A DNA stretch of 64,000 bases, taken from positions 3,410,001 to 3,474,000 of the forward strand of contig NZ_CP013443.1 in the NCBI RefSeq assembly GCF_001718835.1. The letters run 5' to 3'. Positions 1 through 7,944 of the stretch are shown here, in pieces. The position numbers were made by a program, and so were the translations under genes. The notes below the pieces were generated by a model that had not been told where the DNA came from, searched no databases, and saw nothing but the letters and a program-made list of their open reading frames with translations. Position 1 is the first letter of the stretch. Every line of letters begins with the position of its first letter. This stretch comes from Burkholderia cepacia (GTDB lineage Bacteria; Pseudomonadota; Gammaproteobacteria; Burkholderiales; Burkholderiaceae).

Positions 1-517
1 CGTTGCGGATCTTCAGGCCGAGGGCCGCGATTTTCGCGCCCTCGTGCACGCCGGACGCCACGTAGATCCCGGGCGCGCCCGCCTTGCGGACCGAAGCGAG
101 ATTATACGCCGCGAGGGTTTCGATCACGGCCTCCTCGATCTTCGTCACGAGCGTGCGCACCATCAGCTTGCGCCGGCGCAGGTCCAGCAGCAGGTAGGCG
201 ACGATCTGGCCGGGGCCGTGATAAGTGATTTGCCCGCCGCGGTCGACCTTCACGAGCGGCACGCCGCTGTCGGCCACCAGCAGGTGGGCCGGGTCGCCGG
301 CCTGGCCGAGCGTGTAGACGGGCGGATGCTCGACCAGCCAGATCTCGTCGCCGGTGTCGGCCGTGCGCGTGTCGGTGAACGCGCGCATCGCGTCGAAGCT
401 CGTCTCGTAGGTCTCGACGCCCCGCCACCGCACGGTGACCGGTGGGGCCGGTTGGGCTGCGGGCGAATCAGGTGCGGCGACAGGCGTGGACACGATGGAA
501 ACCGGCGAAACGGACAT
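1..517 (-). CDS. lipB: Octanoyl-ACP:protein N-octanoyltransferase LipB (partial, runs off the window start)
   Basis: LipB moves the octanoyl group from acyl carrier protein to lipoyl domains of 2-oxoacid dehydrogenases and GcvH, the first step of lipoate assembly in the cytoplasm. The reverse complement starts at ATG 517-515 and stays open to base 1. It shows the family signature VDRGGQITYHGPGQ and, near the window edge, GAKIAALGLKIRN, which carries the conserved lysine of the active site. The acyl-accepting cysteine that normally follows lies outside the window. About 20 N-terminal residues rich in Ala and Pro precede the catalytic domain. LipA is expected beyond the window edge by analogy with other proteobacteria, but cannot be seen. 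Confidence 0.95.
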   Translation of the reverse strand, partial: MSVSPVSIVSTPVAAPDSPAAQPAPPVTVRWRGVETYETSFDAMRAFTDTRTADTGDEIWLVEHPPVYTLGQAGDPAHLLVADSGVPLVKVDRGGQITYHGPGQIVAYLLLDLRRRKLMVRTLVTKIEEAVIETLAAYNLASVRKAGAPGIYVASGVHEGAKIAALGLKIRN

Positions 518-600
518 GGGCGGTAGTTTACCGAAAACCCAAGGGTCTCGCCGGCTATCGAAAGGGACGGATCGACGGCATCCGTCTGGTCAGAACGGCG

Positions 601-927
601 TCAGACGGTGCGCCACCCGCTCTGCAACAGCGCCGCGACGCGCTCGCGCAGCCGGGCGAGCCCCGTCAGCGCGACCTCCTTCGGCGGCCGCGACACCGAG
701 AACGCCACGCGCGCGCCCTCCCGGCCTTCCGCGCTGAGCCACAGCCGCTCGCCGCGGCGCAGCTTCAGCGTCTCGCCGTCGACCAGGAAGTAATCGTCGA
801 CGTCGTTGCTGCGCGTCGCCCACACCGGCCCGCACTGCACCACCAGCCGCGTGCTGCGTTGCACCTTCAACGGCACGGTTTCGCCCACCGGGATTTCGAA
901 CGTGATGCTTGAAGAAATTTCTTGCAT
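601..927 (-). CDS. DUF2917 domain-containing protein
   Basis: A 108-residue cytoplasmic-looking protein with no signal peptide or membrane segment. The core, a beta-rich stretch containing GPVWATR and DDYFLVDGETLKLRRGE, matches the DUF2917 family, which is common in Burkholderiales and has no assigned function. I chose ATG 927 because GGAG sits at ideal distance; ATG 942 in the same frame would add five residues. It is divergent from the LysR-type regulator at 1029, which makes it that regulator's most likely local target. It lies next to lipB on the same strand with an 83-bp gap. Confidence 0.8.
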   Translation of the reverse strand: MQEISSSITFEIPVGETVPLKVQRSTRLVVQCGPVWATRSNDVDDYFLVDGETLKLRRGERLWLSAEGREGARVAFSVSRPPKEVALTGLARLRERVAALLQSGWRTV

Positions 928-956
928 GATCGACTCCGCCATAAGTGCTTCGATGG

Positions 957-968
957 CTACAATCGTAG
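957..968. promoter_or_regulatory. Short dyad CTACaatcGTAG between divergent genes
   Basis: In the 101-bp gap between the DUF2917 and LysR genes, CTAC and GTAG flank AATC. The plus strand also reads TACAAT at 958-963, a good -10 hexamer for the LysR gene, so the dyad overlaps a likely promoter. LysR proteins bind dyads of this kind beside their own gene. Assignment as an operator is inference. Confidence 0.35.
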
Positions 969-1028
969 TCACTTCAAGGCGTCCGACAAAGCGACCAATT
1001 TTCACGTCGATGTGAGGAAAATTAGCAA

Positions 1029-2015
1029 ATGGACCTCCGCCAGCTGCCTGCGCTGAACGCGATTCGCGCGTTCGAAGCCGCCGCCCGTCACGAGAATTTC
1101 TCGCGCGCCGCCGACGAGCTGTACGTCACGCACGGCGCGGTCAGCCACCAGGTGCGCGCGCTCGAGGAGGAGCTCGGCGTGCAGCTGTTCACGCGCAACG
1201 GCAAGCGGCTGTGCCTGACCGACGCCGGCATGCGCTACGCGCAGCAGATCCGCACCGCGCTGATGGTCATCGCCGACGCGACGCGCGACGTGCGCGCGAG
1301 CGACCGCGACCGGCGGCTCGTGGTGTCGATGCTGTCGTCGTTTGCCGCGCGCTTCATCACGCCGCGCATCGGCTCGTTCATCGAACGGCACCCGGAAATC
1401 GACGTCGAGCTGCAGTCGACCAACTCGCTCACCGATTTCGCGCGCGACGACGTCGATCTCGCGATCCGTTTCGGTCACGGCAGCTATCCGGGGCTGCATG
1501 TCGAGCCGCTGTTCGACGAAGTGTTCTTTCCGGCGTGCGCGCCGACGCTGAACGGCGGCCAGCTGCCGCAAACGCCCGCCGATCTCGTGCACTACAACCT
1601 GCTGCGCTCGGACGACGAGCTGTGGCGGCCGTGGTTCGACGCGGCCGGACTCAAGACTTTGACCGAGCCGAAGCGGGGGATTCTGTACCAGGATTCGTCG
1701 AACCTGCTGCTGGCCGCGATCGACGGCCAGGGCATCGCGCTCGTGCGCCGCTCGCTGGCGGTGCACGACCTGCTCGACGGGCGCATCGTGCGCCTGTTCG
1801 ACATCGACGGGCCGAGCCCGTGGCACTATTTTTTCGTGTGTCCGCCGCCGCTGCTGAACACGCCGCGCGTGCAGGCGTTCAGGACCTGGCTGTTCGAGGA
1901 AGTCGCCGAATACAAGCGGCTGTGCGACGAGCTGGACGCGCGGCGCGCGGCGGGGAAGCCCCCCGCCGAGTGCGCGCAGGAAGGAGGATGGAAGGCGCTT
2001 AAAGTACGACCTTGA
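1029..2015 (+). CDS. LysR-family transcriptional regulator, GcvA-like
   Basis: A 328-residue DNA-binding regulator. Residues about 5-65 form the winged helix-turn-helix (AIRAFEAAARHENFSRAA, then THGAVSHQVRALEEELGVQLF), and the rest is the periplasmic-binding-protein-like effector domain. The opening LPALNAIRAFEAAARH is typical of the GcvA/AmpR subgroup. GAGGA stands 10 bases before ATG 1029. The gene is divergent from DUF2917 and its last 17 bases overlap the 3' end of the convergent ybeD-like gene. It splits an otherwise same-strand dacC-dat-ybeD-lipB series, so it probably joined the locus later. The effector is not predictable. Confidence 0.9.
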   Translation: MDLRQLPALNAIRAFEAAARHENFSRAADELYVTHGAVSHQVRALEEELGVQLFTRNGKRLCLTDAGMRYAQQIRTALMVIADATRDVRASDRDRRLVVSMLSSFAARFITPRIGSFIERHPEIDVELQSTNSLTDFARDDVDLAIRFGHGSYPGLHVEPLFDEVFFPACAPTLNGGQLPQTPADLVHYNLLRSDDELWRPWFDAAGLKTLTEPKRGILYQDSSNLLLAAIDGQGIALVRRSLAVHDLLDGRIVRLFDIDGPSPWHYFFVCPPPLLNTPRVQAFRTWLFEEVAEYKRLCDELDARRAAGKPPAECAQEGGWKALKVRP

Positions 2016-2310
2016 CCATTGGATGGCCGGTCAGTGCGCGGTAGATGTTGTCGAGCTGTTCCTGGCTCGTCGCCCGCACGGTGATCGTGAGGCCCGTGTA
2101 ATTGCCGCCGCTCGACGCACGCTCCTCGATCTTCTCGACGTCGATCTCGTTGTCGTGAACAGCCACGACCTTGAAGATCGTGTCCTTGAACTCGGGGTGC
2201 GCCTTGCCCATGATCTTGATCGGGAAATCGCACGGAAACTCCAGCAGCGACTCCTTCCGGGTATCGATCGCGCCGGTCACCTCGATGGTTTTGGTCGGTT
2301 CGCTCATCAT
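1999..2310 (-). CDS. ybeD: YbeD-like DUF493 protein
   Basis: A 103-residue protein of the DUF493/YbeD family, a small ferredoxin-like fold that resembles ACT regulatory domains. It ends in HPMVKVVL, as the family usually does, and contains FPIKIMGKAHPEF. YbeD lies between dacA and lipB in E. coli and the same neighbours occur here. Its ATG (2310) overlaps the stop of the upstream aminotransferase as ATGA, and GGAGAAA precedes it, so the two are probably translationally coupled. A second ATG follows at once at 2307. Its 3' end overlaps the convergent LysR gene by 17 bp. Biochemical role unknown. Confidence 0.9.
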   Translation of the reverse strand: MMSEPTKTIEVTGAIDTRKESLLEFPCDFPIKIMGKAHPEFKDTIFKVVAVHDNEIDVEKIEERASSGGNYTGLTITVRATSQEQLDNIYRALTGHPMVKVVL

Positions 2311-3233
2311 TTTCTCCGGGTTAGGTCAAACTGTTCAAACTCGCGTGCCTTCGCACGCTGGTACGCGTCGTACAACGCCGCGAATACGGGGCCCGGCTTG
2401 CCGCCATGGACGGGCAGATCGTCGAGCGACGTGACGGGCAGGATTTCCTTCGTGGCCGACGTGATCATGATCTCGTCGGCCGCGCGCATTTCCACTTCGC
2501 TGATCTCGCGCGCGACGAACGGGATCTTGCATTCGTCGGCCAACTCCTCGATCAGCGCGTAGCGGATCCCCTCGAGGATCTTGTTGCTGCGCGGCGGCGC
2601 GAGCAGCTCGCCGTTCTTCACGATCCACACGTTCGACGACGAACCTTCCGTCAGGTTGCCGTCGCGCAGCTGCAGCGTCTCGAACGCATCGCGTTCGGCC
2701 GCATGCTGTGCCATCAGCACGTTGCCGAGCAGCGAGATCGACTTGATGTCGCAATGCAGCCAGCGGCGGTCCTCGGCCGTCACGCAGCGCACGCCCTGCG
2801 CGCGTTCGTCGGCGGACGGCAGGCGCAGCGGGCTCGTCATCGCGAACACCGTCGGCACCGCGTTCGCCGGGAACGCGTGGCCGCGTTTCGCGACGCCGCG
2901 CGTCACCTGCAGGTAGACGAGCGCGTTGCCGTCGCCGAGCCCTTCGGCATTCGCCGCGACGACGCGCTCGATCAGCGCGCGCCAGCCCGCGTCGTCGTGC
3001 GGGCTCGCGATGCCGATCTTCTTCAGGCTGCGCTCGAGCCGCGCCAGATGCTGCTCGATCCGGAACGGCACGTGCGCGCCGCCGTGCGCATAAACGGGGA
3101 CAACTTCATACACGCCGTCGCCGAAGATGAACCCGCGGTCGAGCACCGGTACGCGGGCTTCCGACAGCGGCACCATTTCCTCCTGCGACGACACGCTGAG
3201 GTAGACGATCGGTTCGAATTCGGCTTGGCTCAT
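2307..3233 (-). CDS. dat: D-amino-acid aminotransferase (class IV PLP enzyme)
   Basis: A 308-residue fold-type IV aminotransferase. Visible family marks are DRGFIFGDGVYEVV near residues 32-45, the PLP lysine in CDIKSISLLGN (K164), LTEGSSSNVWIV, and ITSATKEILPVT. The pattern fits D-alanine transaminase better than branched-chain BCAT, although class IV substrates are hard to tell apart. D-alanine transaminases interconvert D-Ala and D-Glu, which fits its place directly downstream of a D-Ala-D-Ala carboxypeptidase gene. It shares a 4-bp overlap with the ybeD-like gene, so an operon dacC-dat-ybeD is likely. Confidence 0.87.
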   Translation of the reverse strand: MSQAEFEPIVYLSVSSQEEMVPLSEARVPVLDRGFIFGDGVYEVVPVYAHGGAHVPFRIEQHLARLERSLKKIGIASPHDDAGWRALIERVVAANAEGLGDGNALVYLQVTRGVAKRGHAFPANAVPTVFAMTSPLRLPSADERAQGVRCVTAEDRRWLHCDIKSISLLGNVLMAQHAAERDAFETLQLRDGNLTEGSSSNVWIVKNGELLAPPRSNKILEGIRYALIEELADECKIPFVAREISEVEMRAADEIMITSATKEILPVTSLDDLPVHGGKPGPVFAALYDAYQRAKAREFEQFDLTRRK

Positions 3234-3281
3234 GGCAATGACAGATGGGGATGAAGTCGTGAAAACAAAGGCCCGTCGTGC

Positions 3282-4592
3282 TTACTTCTTCTTGCTGAAC
3301 ATCAGCAGGATCGAGTCCCAGATACGCCCGAAGATACCCGCTTCCGGCACGGCCTGCAGTGCGACGACCGGGAATTCGGACAGCGTCTTGCCGTCGGCGA
3401 CGATCTTCACGGTGCCGACCTGCTGGCCTTCCGCGAGCGGCGCGATCAGCGGCGCGTTGACGTCGACTTCCGTCTTGACCTTGTCGCCGAGGCCGCGCGG
3501 CACGGTCGCCCACTGGTCGCCCTTCACGCCCACCTGCACGGTATTTTCCTTGCCCTTGTAGATGCGCGGCGTCGACATCGCCTGGCCGCCCTTGAACAGG
3601 CGCACCGAATCGAACGCGCTGTAGCCGTAGTTCAGCATCTTCATGCTGTCCTGCGTGCGCTCGCTTTCCTTCTGCTCGCCCATCATCACCGACACCAGGC
3701 GGCGCTGGCCGTCCACACCCGGGATCGCGCGCTTCGCCGACGCGATCAGGCAGTAGCCGGCCGCCTGCGTATGGCCCGTCTTCAGGCCGTCGACCGTCGG
3801 GTCGAGCCACAGCAGACGGTTGCGGTTGCCCTGGCGGATGTTGTTGTACTTGAATTCCTTCTCCGAGAAGATGCTGTAGTACTGCGGAAAATCGCGGATC
3901 AGGTGGGCGGACAGCTTCGCGAGGTCGCCGGCCGTCGTGTAGTGGTTCGGGTCGGGCATGCCGTTCACGTCGGCGAAGTGCGTGCCCTTCATGCCGAGGC
4001 GCGCCGCCTCGTCGTTCATCATCGTGACGAACTGCCCTTCGCTGCCGCCGACCAGTTCGGCCAGCGCGATCGCGGCGTCGTTGCCCGACTGGATGATCAT
4101 CCCGTACACGAGGTCGTGCACCGACACCGGCTTGTTCGCCTCGATGAACATGCGCGACTCGTCGCGGCCGACGCGGCGCACGGCCTCGCTCGGCGTGACG
4201 ATCTGCTCCATCGAGATCTTCTTCTTGTCGAGCGCCTCGAACACGAGGTACGCCGTCATCAGCTTCGTCAGCGATGCGGGCTCGACGCGTTCATCGGCAT
4301 TGCCCGACGCGAGCACCGTGTTGCTGGTCGCATCGACGAGCACCCACGACCGCGCATTCACGCCCGGCGGCGGCACCGCGCCCGGCATGTAGGTCGCGGG
4401 CGCGCCGGTGAACTGCTCGGCGGCCGGCGCCGCATGCGCGGCCTTGGCCTTGGCGGCCGGCTTCGCCTCGGCGACGACGATCGTCGACGCGAGCGCGACA
4501 GGCAGCATCACGCCGAGCGCGACGTTGCGCGCGGCGGTGCCGAAGGCGATGGAGGAAGCGAGGGACTTGAGGCCTTGGGAAGACAGACGCAT
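3282..4592 (-). CDS. dacC: D-alanyl-D-alanine carboxypeptidase, class C low-molecular-weight PBP (PBP5/6 type)
   Basis: A 436-residue periplasmic serine peptidase that trims the terminal D-Ala from peptidoglycan pentapeptides. The three active-site motifs are intact: SLTK at residues 107-110, SGN at 169-171 and KTG at 271-273. An Ala-rich signal sequence precedes a linker of about 35 residues. The C-terminal PBP5_C domain ends in an amphipathic tail (IWDSILLMFSKKK) of the kind that anchors these enzymes to the inner membrane. ATG 4592 is chosen because it directly opens the signal peptide. dacA, dacC and dacD products cannot be separated by sequence alone. Confidence 0.93.
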   Translation of the reverse strand: MRLSSQGLKSLASSIAFGTAARNVALGVMLPVALASTIVVAEAKPAAKAKAAHAAPAAEQFTGAPATYMPGAVPPPGVNARSWVLVDATSNTVLASGNADERVEPASLTKLMTAYLVFEALDKKKISMEQIVTPSEAVRRVGRDESRMFIEANKPVSVHDLVYGMIIQSGNDAAIALAELVGGSEGQFVTMMNDEAARLGMKGTHFADVNGMPDPNHYTTAGDLAKLSAHLIRDFPQYYSIFSEKEFKYNNIRQGNRNRLLWLDPTVDGLKTGHTQAAGYCLIASAKRAIPGVDGQRRLVSVMMGEQKESERTQDSMKMLNYGYSAFDSVRLFKGGQAMSTPRIYKGKENTVQVGVKGDQWATVPRGLGDKVKTEVDVNAPLIAPLAEGQQVGTVKIVADGKTLSEFPVVALQAVPEAGIFGRIWDSILLMFSKKK

Positions 4593-5020
4593 GATCGATT
4601 CAGGCTGATGGCAGAAAGTGCGGTGCGAAACGCGCAGGGTTGAACGGCAAGGCGGCGGGCGTTTCGGGCACTCGCCCGAGATCGTCGGGCGACGCGAAAC
4701 GCGCCGGTTGGACTCGTGCGGACGCGTTCGGTTCGCGGCCGTCGCGAGCGGGCGGACAGGCGGCGAAACGAGCGCCGCATGGGCCCAGCCGGGCCGCGGG
4801 CGACGCGGAATCCGGCCATTATACGTGGCCGCGATGGGCATTTTCGTGAATACGGCGCCGCGCAGGCACAGATCGGCGACGCGAGGTTGGCGCGACGCGA
4901 ATGTGCAGGACCACTATCGAAGGAAGACGAAAGATGCGCGCAGGCGGCATGCAAGCGCGCCGAAAAAAAGGGGCGAAACGCGCCGCGCCGCCCGGCGGCG
5001 GAGCGCGCTCTGGCGCCGCT
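4593..5020. other. Intergenic region upstream of dacC; no gene supported
   Basis: This 428-bp stretch separates the dacC start from the end of the hydrolase gene, both on the minus strand. It must hold the dacC promoter, but I could not place -35 and -10 boxes with confidence. The end near the hydrolase holds a candidate terminator. Open frames across it have composition unlike neighbouring genes and no ribosome-binding site. Confidence 0.6.
4962..4995 (-). terminator. Candidate Rho-independent terminator after the hydrolase gene
   Basis: Read on the minus strand, GGGCG pairs with CGCCC (4989-4993 with 4971-4975) and is followed by C and seven T. It sits about 25 bases past the stop at 5021 and would close the long minus-strand operon that begins at the MlaE-like permease. 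Confidence 0.6.
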
Positions 5021-5665
5021 CTAGCGCCACGCGTCGATCACGACGCGCTTGAGCACGTGCAGCTTGCGATGCAGGAAATGCTCGGCGCCGGGGATCACGA
5101 CGACCGGCAGTTCCTGCGGCCGTGCCCAGTCGTACACCGACGCGATCGGCACCGTGTCGTCGGTTTCACCGTGGATCACGAGCGTGTTCTCGGGCACGTC
5201 GGCCACCTGCCAGCGGCTCGCTGCCGTGCCGACGAACACCATCCGCTCGATCGTCTCGCCCGCGTCGCGCAGCCGCTTCGCGACGTGCGACAGCACGAAG
5301 GTGCCGAACGAGAAGCCCGCGAGCACGAGCGGCAGGTCCGCATACGCGGGCTGCGCGCGCATGTGCGCGAGCACCGCGAGCAGGTCGTCGGCCTCGCCGA
5401 TGCCGTTGTCGTGCACGCCCTCGGTCGCGCCGACGCCGCGGAAGTTCGACCGGAACACGACGTAGTTCAACTGCACCAGCGTACGCGCGAGCGTTTGCGC
5501 GACCTTGTTGTCCATCGTGCCGCCGAACAGCGGATGCGGATGCGCGACGAGCGCGATGCCGCGCGGCGCGGCGCCGCCTTCGCGCACGGCATCGGGGAGG
5601 TCGACCGCGATTTCGATCTGCCCGACCGGGCCCGCGATCAGCGATTTCTGCGTATGAACGTTCAT
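5021..5665 (-). CDS. Alpha/beta hydrolase, COG2945 type
   Basis: A 214-residue single-domain serine hydrolase without signal peptide. The nucleophile elbow is GFSFG (S119); D169 or D170 in HGETDDTVP and H196 in GAEHF complete the triad. HPHPLFGGTMDNKV near residues 42-54 is the oxyanion-loop signature of the COG2945 group, whose substrates are unknown. The gene follows the ferredoxin gene with a 13-bp gap on the same strand, so they are co-transcribed. A terminator follows. Confidence 0.85.
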   Translation of the reverse strand: MNVHTQKSLIAGPVGQIEIAVDLPDAVREGGAAPRGIALVAHPHPLFGGTMDNKVAQTLARTLVQLNYVVFRSNFRGVGATEGVHDNGIGEADDLLAVLAHMRAQPAYADLPLVLAGFSFGTFVLSHVAKRLRDAGETIERMVFVGTAASRWQVADVPENTLVIHGETDDTVPIASVYDWARPQELPVVVIPGAEHFLHRKLHVLKRVVIDAWR

Positions 5666-5678
5666 TCGGCCGGCCCGC

Positions 5679-5996
5679 TCAGATCTTCAGGCGGTCGACG
5701 ACCTTGCCGTCGCGCAGGTGCGATTCGACGATCTCGTCGATGTCGGCCTGGTCGACGTACGTGTACCACGTGCCTTCCGGATACACGACCATCACCGGCC
5801 CTTCCTCGCAGCGGTCGAGGCAACCGGCCTTGTTGATGCGAACCTTGCCGGGCCCGGCGAGGCCGAGTTCCTTCACGCGCTTTTTCGCGTATTCCTGCAT
5901 GGTCTGCGCGTCGCATTGCGCGCAGCTCGGGCGTTCGGCGCCCGGTTCGCGCTGGTTCAGGCAGAAGAAGACGTGGTGCTGGTAGTAGGAATCCAT
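5679..5996 (-). CDS. Thioredoxin-like [2Fe-2S] ferredoxin
   Basis: A 105-residue protein of the thioredoxin-fold [2Fe-2S] ferredoxin family. Cysteines at 12, 25, 59 and 63 match the ligand spacing known from the Aquifex protein and from NuoE-like domains; Cys28 is extra. The start MDSYYQHHVFFC is typical. Members are soluble electron carriers of uncertain partner. It lies between the VanZ-like gene, about 100 bp upstream, and the hydrolase gene. Confidence 0.9.
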   Translation of the reverse strand: MDSYYQHHVFFCLNQREPGAERPSCAQCDAQTMQEYAKKRVKELGLAGPGKVRINKAGCLDRCEEGPVMVVYPEGTWYTYVDQADIDEIVESHLRDGKVVDRLKI

Positions 5997-6099
5997 GATG
6001 GTGGCGAGCGGCCCGGCGCGAGGCCGGGTCGGAAGTGGCGGGTGAATGGTGCGGACGATTATAGCGAGCGGCGCGCGCGGCTGCCCGCCCCGCTGCCCG

Positions 6100-7263
6100 T
6101 CACCGGCGCGGCCGTCCGGGCTGGGCGGCCGGCAGCCATGCGTGCTCGACGCGCTGGCCGAGCCAGATCAGCGCCGCGTAAGGCCAGATCCACGCGAGCC
6201 AGCGTGCGAGGCTGTTGAAGTGCACGTAGCGGCCCTGCCGCCAGCCCGACAGCGTGAAGTCGAAGAACGGGTTGACGGGCAGCAGGTTCACGAGCGCGAC
6301 GCCCGCGACGAGCGCGGCGGCGGCGAGCGCGGCCCGCCACGCGTCGGGCACGTGCAGCGCGACGAGCGCGGCCGCGAAGCCGAGCTCGATCCCGAGCCGC
6401 GCGCCGGGCGTCGCCCATACGACGACGAGGCCGGTGGCCGACTGCATGAAGGTCGCGGCCGCCTTCAGCACGAGCGTCGCGGCGACGAGCGCGACCAGCA
6501 GCCGGATGCGCGGTGCGCGCGGCCGCATCGCGAGCGACGCGATCGCCAGCGCGGCGAACAGCATCAGCCCGCCGAGCGCGGCCTCCCACGCGGAGTCGGA
6601 CAGCCAGCCGTCGACGCGCTCGGGCCATGCCGACACGCGCCACGCGGCCGGCAGCCACGCGAGCAGCGCGTCCTGCATCGACGCGTCGGCACGCTCCCAC
6701 AGCGCGGCCGGCCAGTCGCCGATGCCGAACAGGAACGGCGAAGGGAACAGGATCGCGAACGGCCACAGCCCGGCGAGCAGCAGCGGCGTCGCACCGTCGT
6801 CCTCGAACCACGCGAAGCGCAGCCGGCGCAGCGCGCCGCGATCGAGCAGCGCACCGGTGGCGGGCGCGACGAGCGCGGCCCCCAGCAGCGCGCCGAGCGC
6901 GTTGGCCGCGAGATCGAGATTCGACGCGACGCGCGTCGGCAGGTAGGTTTGCAGCGCTTCCATCGCGCCCGACAGCAGCACGCCGAGCCCGGCCGCGATC
7001 AGCGTCGCGGCCACGCCGCGCCAGCGCGGGTGCAGCGCGAGCACGCCGAGCGCGCCGAACGGCAGGTAGCCGAGCACGTTCGTGACGACGTCGAATGCGG
7101 TCACGTAGCGCTGCATCGGTGCGAACAGGTAGTCGAACGGCCCGATGCCGAGCGACATCCAGCCTGCGAACGGATACAGCGACGCATAGACGACGAGTGC
7201 CGCGTAAGCGGCAAAGGCCTGCCGCGCGAGCGGCGATGCGCGAGGCGTGCCGGTCGCGCTCAT
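6100..7263 (-). CDS. VanZ-family membrane protein
   Basis: A 387-residue integral membrane protein with many hydrophobic helices. The first third carries the VanZ core: an N-terminal helix, then VTNVLGYLPFGALGVLAL and, after another helix, the acidic pair region SNLDLAANALGALLGA. The remaining two thirds are further predicted membrane segments beyond the minimal VanZ domain. VanZ proteins are linked to teicoplanin resistance in Gram-positives, but their biochemical role is unknown and that link should not be carried over. It follows the PqiC-like lipoprotein gene by 19 bp, so it is probably part of the same lipid-transport transcript. Confidence 0.85.
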   Translation of the reverse strand: MSATGTPRASPLARQAFAAYAALVVYASLYPFAGWMSLGIGPFDYLFAPMQRYVTAFDVVTNVLGYLPFGALGVLALHPRWRGVAATLIAAGLGVLLSGAMEALQTYLPTRVASNLDLAANALGALLGAALVAPATGALLDRGALRRLRFAWFEDDGATPLLLAGLWPFAILFPSPFLFGIGDWPAALWERADASMQDALLAWLPAAWRVSAWPERVDGWLSDSAWEAALGGLMLFAALAIASLAMRPRAPRIRLLVALVAATLVLKAAATFMQSATGLVVVWATPGARLGIELGFAAALVALHVPDAWRAALAAAALVAGVALVNLLPVNPFFDFTLSGWRQGRYVHFNSLARWLAWIWPYAALIWLGQRVEHAWLPAAQPGRPRR

Positions 7264-7282
7264 CGCGGCTGCGCGGCACGCG

Positions 7283-7906
7283 TCACGGCGTGCCCGCGTA
7301 CGCCTGCATGCCGACCCATGCGGCGATCTGCGACACGAGCTCGTCGCTCGCCGCCGCGAGCGCGCGGGCGCCGCCGGCCGCGTCGGGCGTGCTCGACGGC
7401 GCTCGCGCGACGAACGTGCGCTGGCCGAGCACCTTGCCGTCGAGCGTCAGCGTCGCGCGCGCGGTGACGGCGCCGTGGCTCTGCGACTGGCCGTCGAACA
7501 CCTGCTCGAATTCGTTCAGGTCGACCTTGAGGGTCGGCGCGCGCACGCCGTCGGCCCCTTCGAGCACCGTGCCGCGCGACGACAGCGCGCCGCGCAGCCG
7601 CTGCGTGAGCAGTTGTGCGGGCGGCGCCGTCCAGCGGCTGTCGCGATAGACGGCCACGTGCTGCGCGTCCACGTACGCGAGGCGGTACGCGAATTTGTCG
7701 GAGTCGAGCGCGTCGGGCGCGGCGACGTCGAGCACCTTCAGCGCGGGCCCCGTGCCCGCGGTCACGACCGACGTGGCCGGCCCGAGGTCGTAGCGGACAT
7801 TCGACAGCGCCGCGCTGTTGCCGGCGCAGCCGGCCGCGAGCGACAGCGTCAGCACGGCAAGCGCGGCCGCGGCCGGACGCAGCGCGCGGTCAAGGATTCG
7901 TGGCAT
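7283..7906 (-). CDS. PqiC-like lipoprotein, ABC-type transport auxiliary component
   Basis: A 207-residue outer-membrane-type lipoprotein. The signal peptide ends in a lipobox LAAGC with the acylated cysteine at 27, and Ala follows it, consistent with outer-membrane sorting. The body resembles the ABC_trans_aux (YmbA/PqiC) family that partners MCE transporters. I chose ATG 7906 because AGGAA precedes it and it opens the signal peptide. A GTG at 7948 overlaps the MCE stop as GTGA and an ATG lies at 7921; either would add a polar leader ahead of the signal. Its place after the MCE gene supports a role as the outer-membrane foot of the transporter. Confidence 0.85.
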   Translation of the reverse strand: MPRILDRALRPAAAALAVLTLSLAAGCAGNSAALSNVRYDLGPATSVVTAGTGPALKVLDVAAPDALDSDKFAYRLAYVDAQHVAVYRDSRWTAPPAQLLTQRLRGALSSRGTVLEGADGVRAPTLKVDLNEFEQVFDGQSQSHGAVTARATLTLDGKVLGQRTFVARAPSSTPDAAGGARALAAASDELVSQIAAWVGMQAYAGTP

Positions 7907-7944
7907 GGCGTGTTCCTGCATGATGTTTCCGGTTTCGATGGGTG

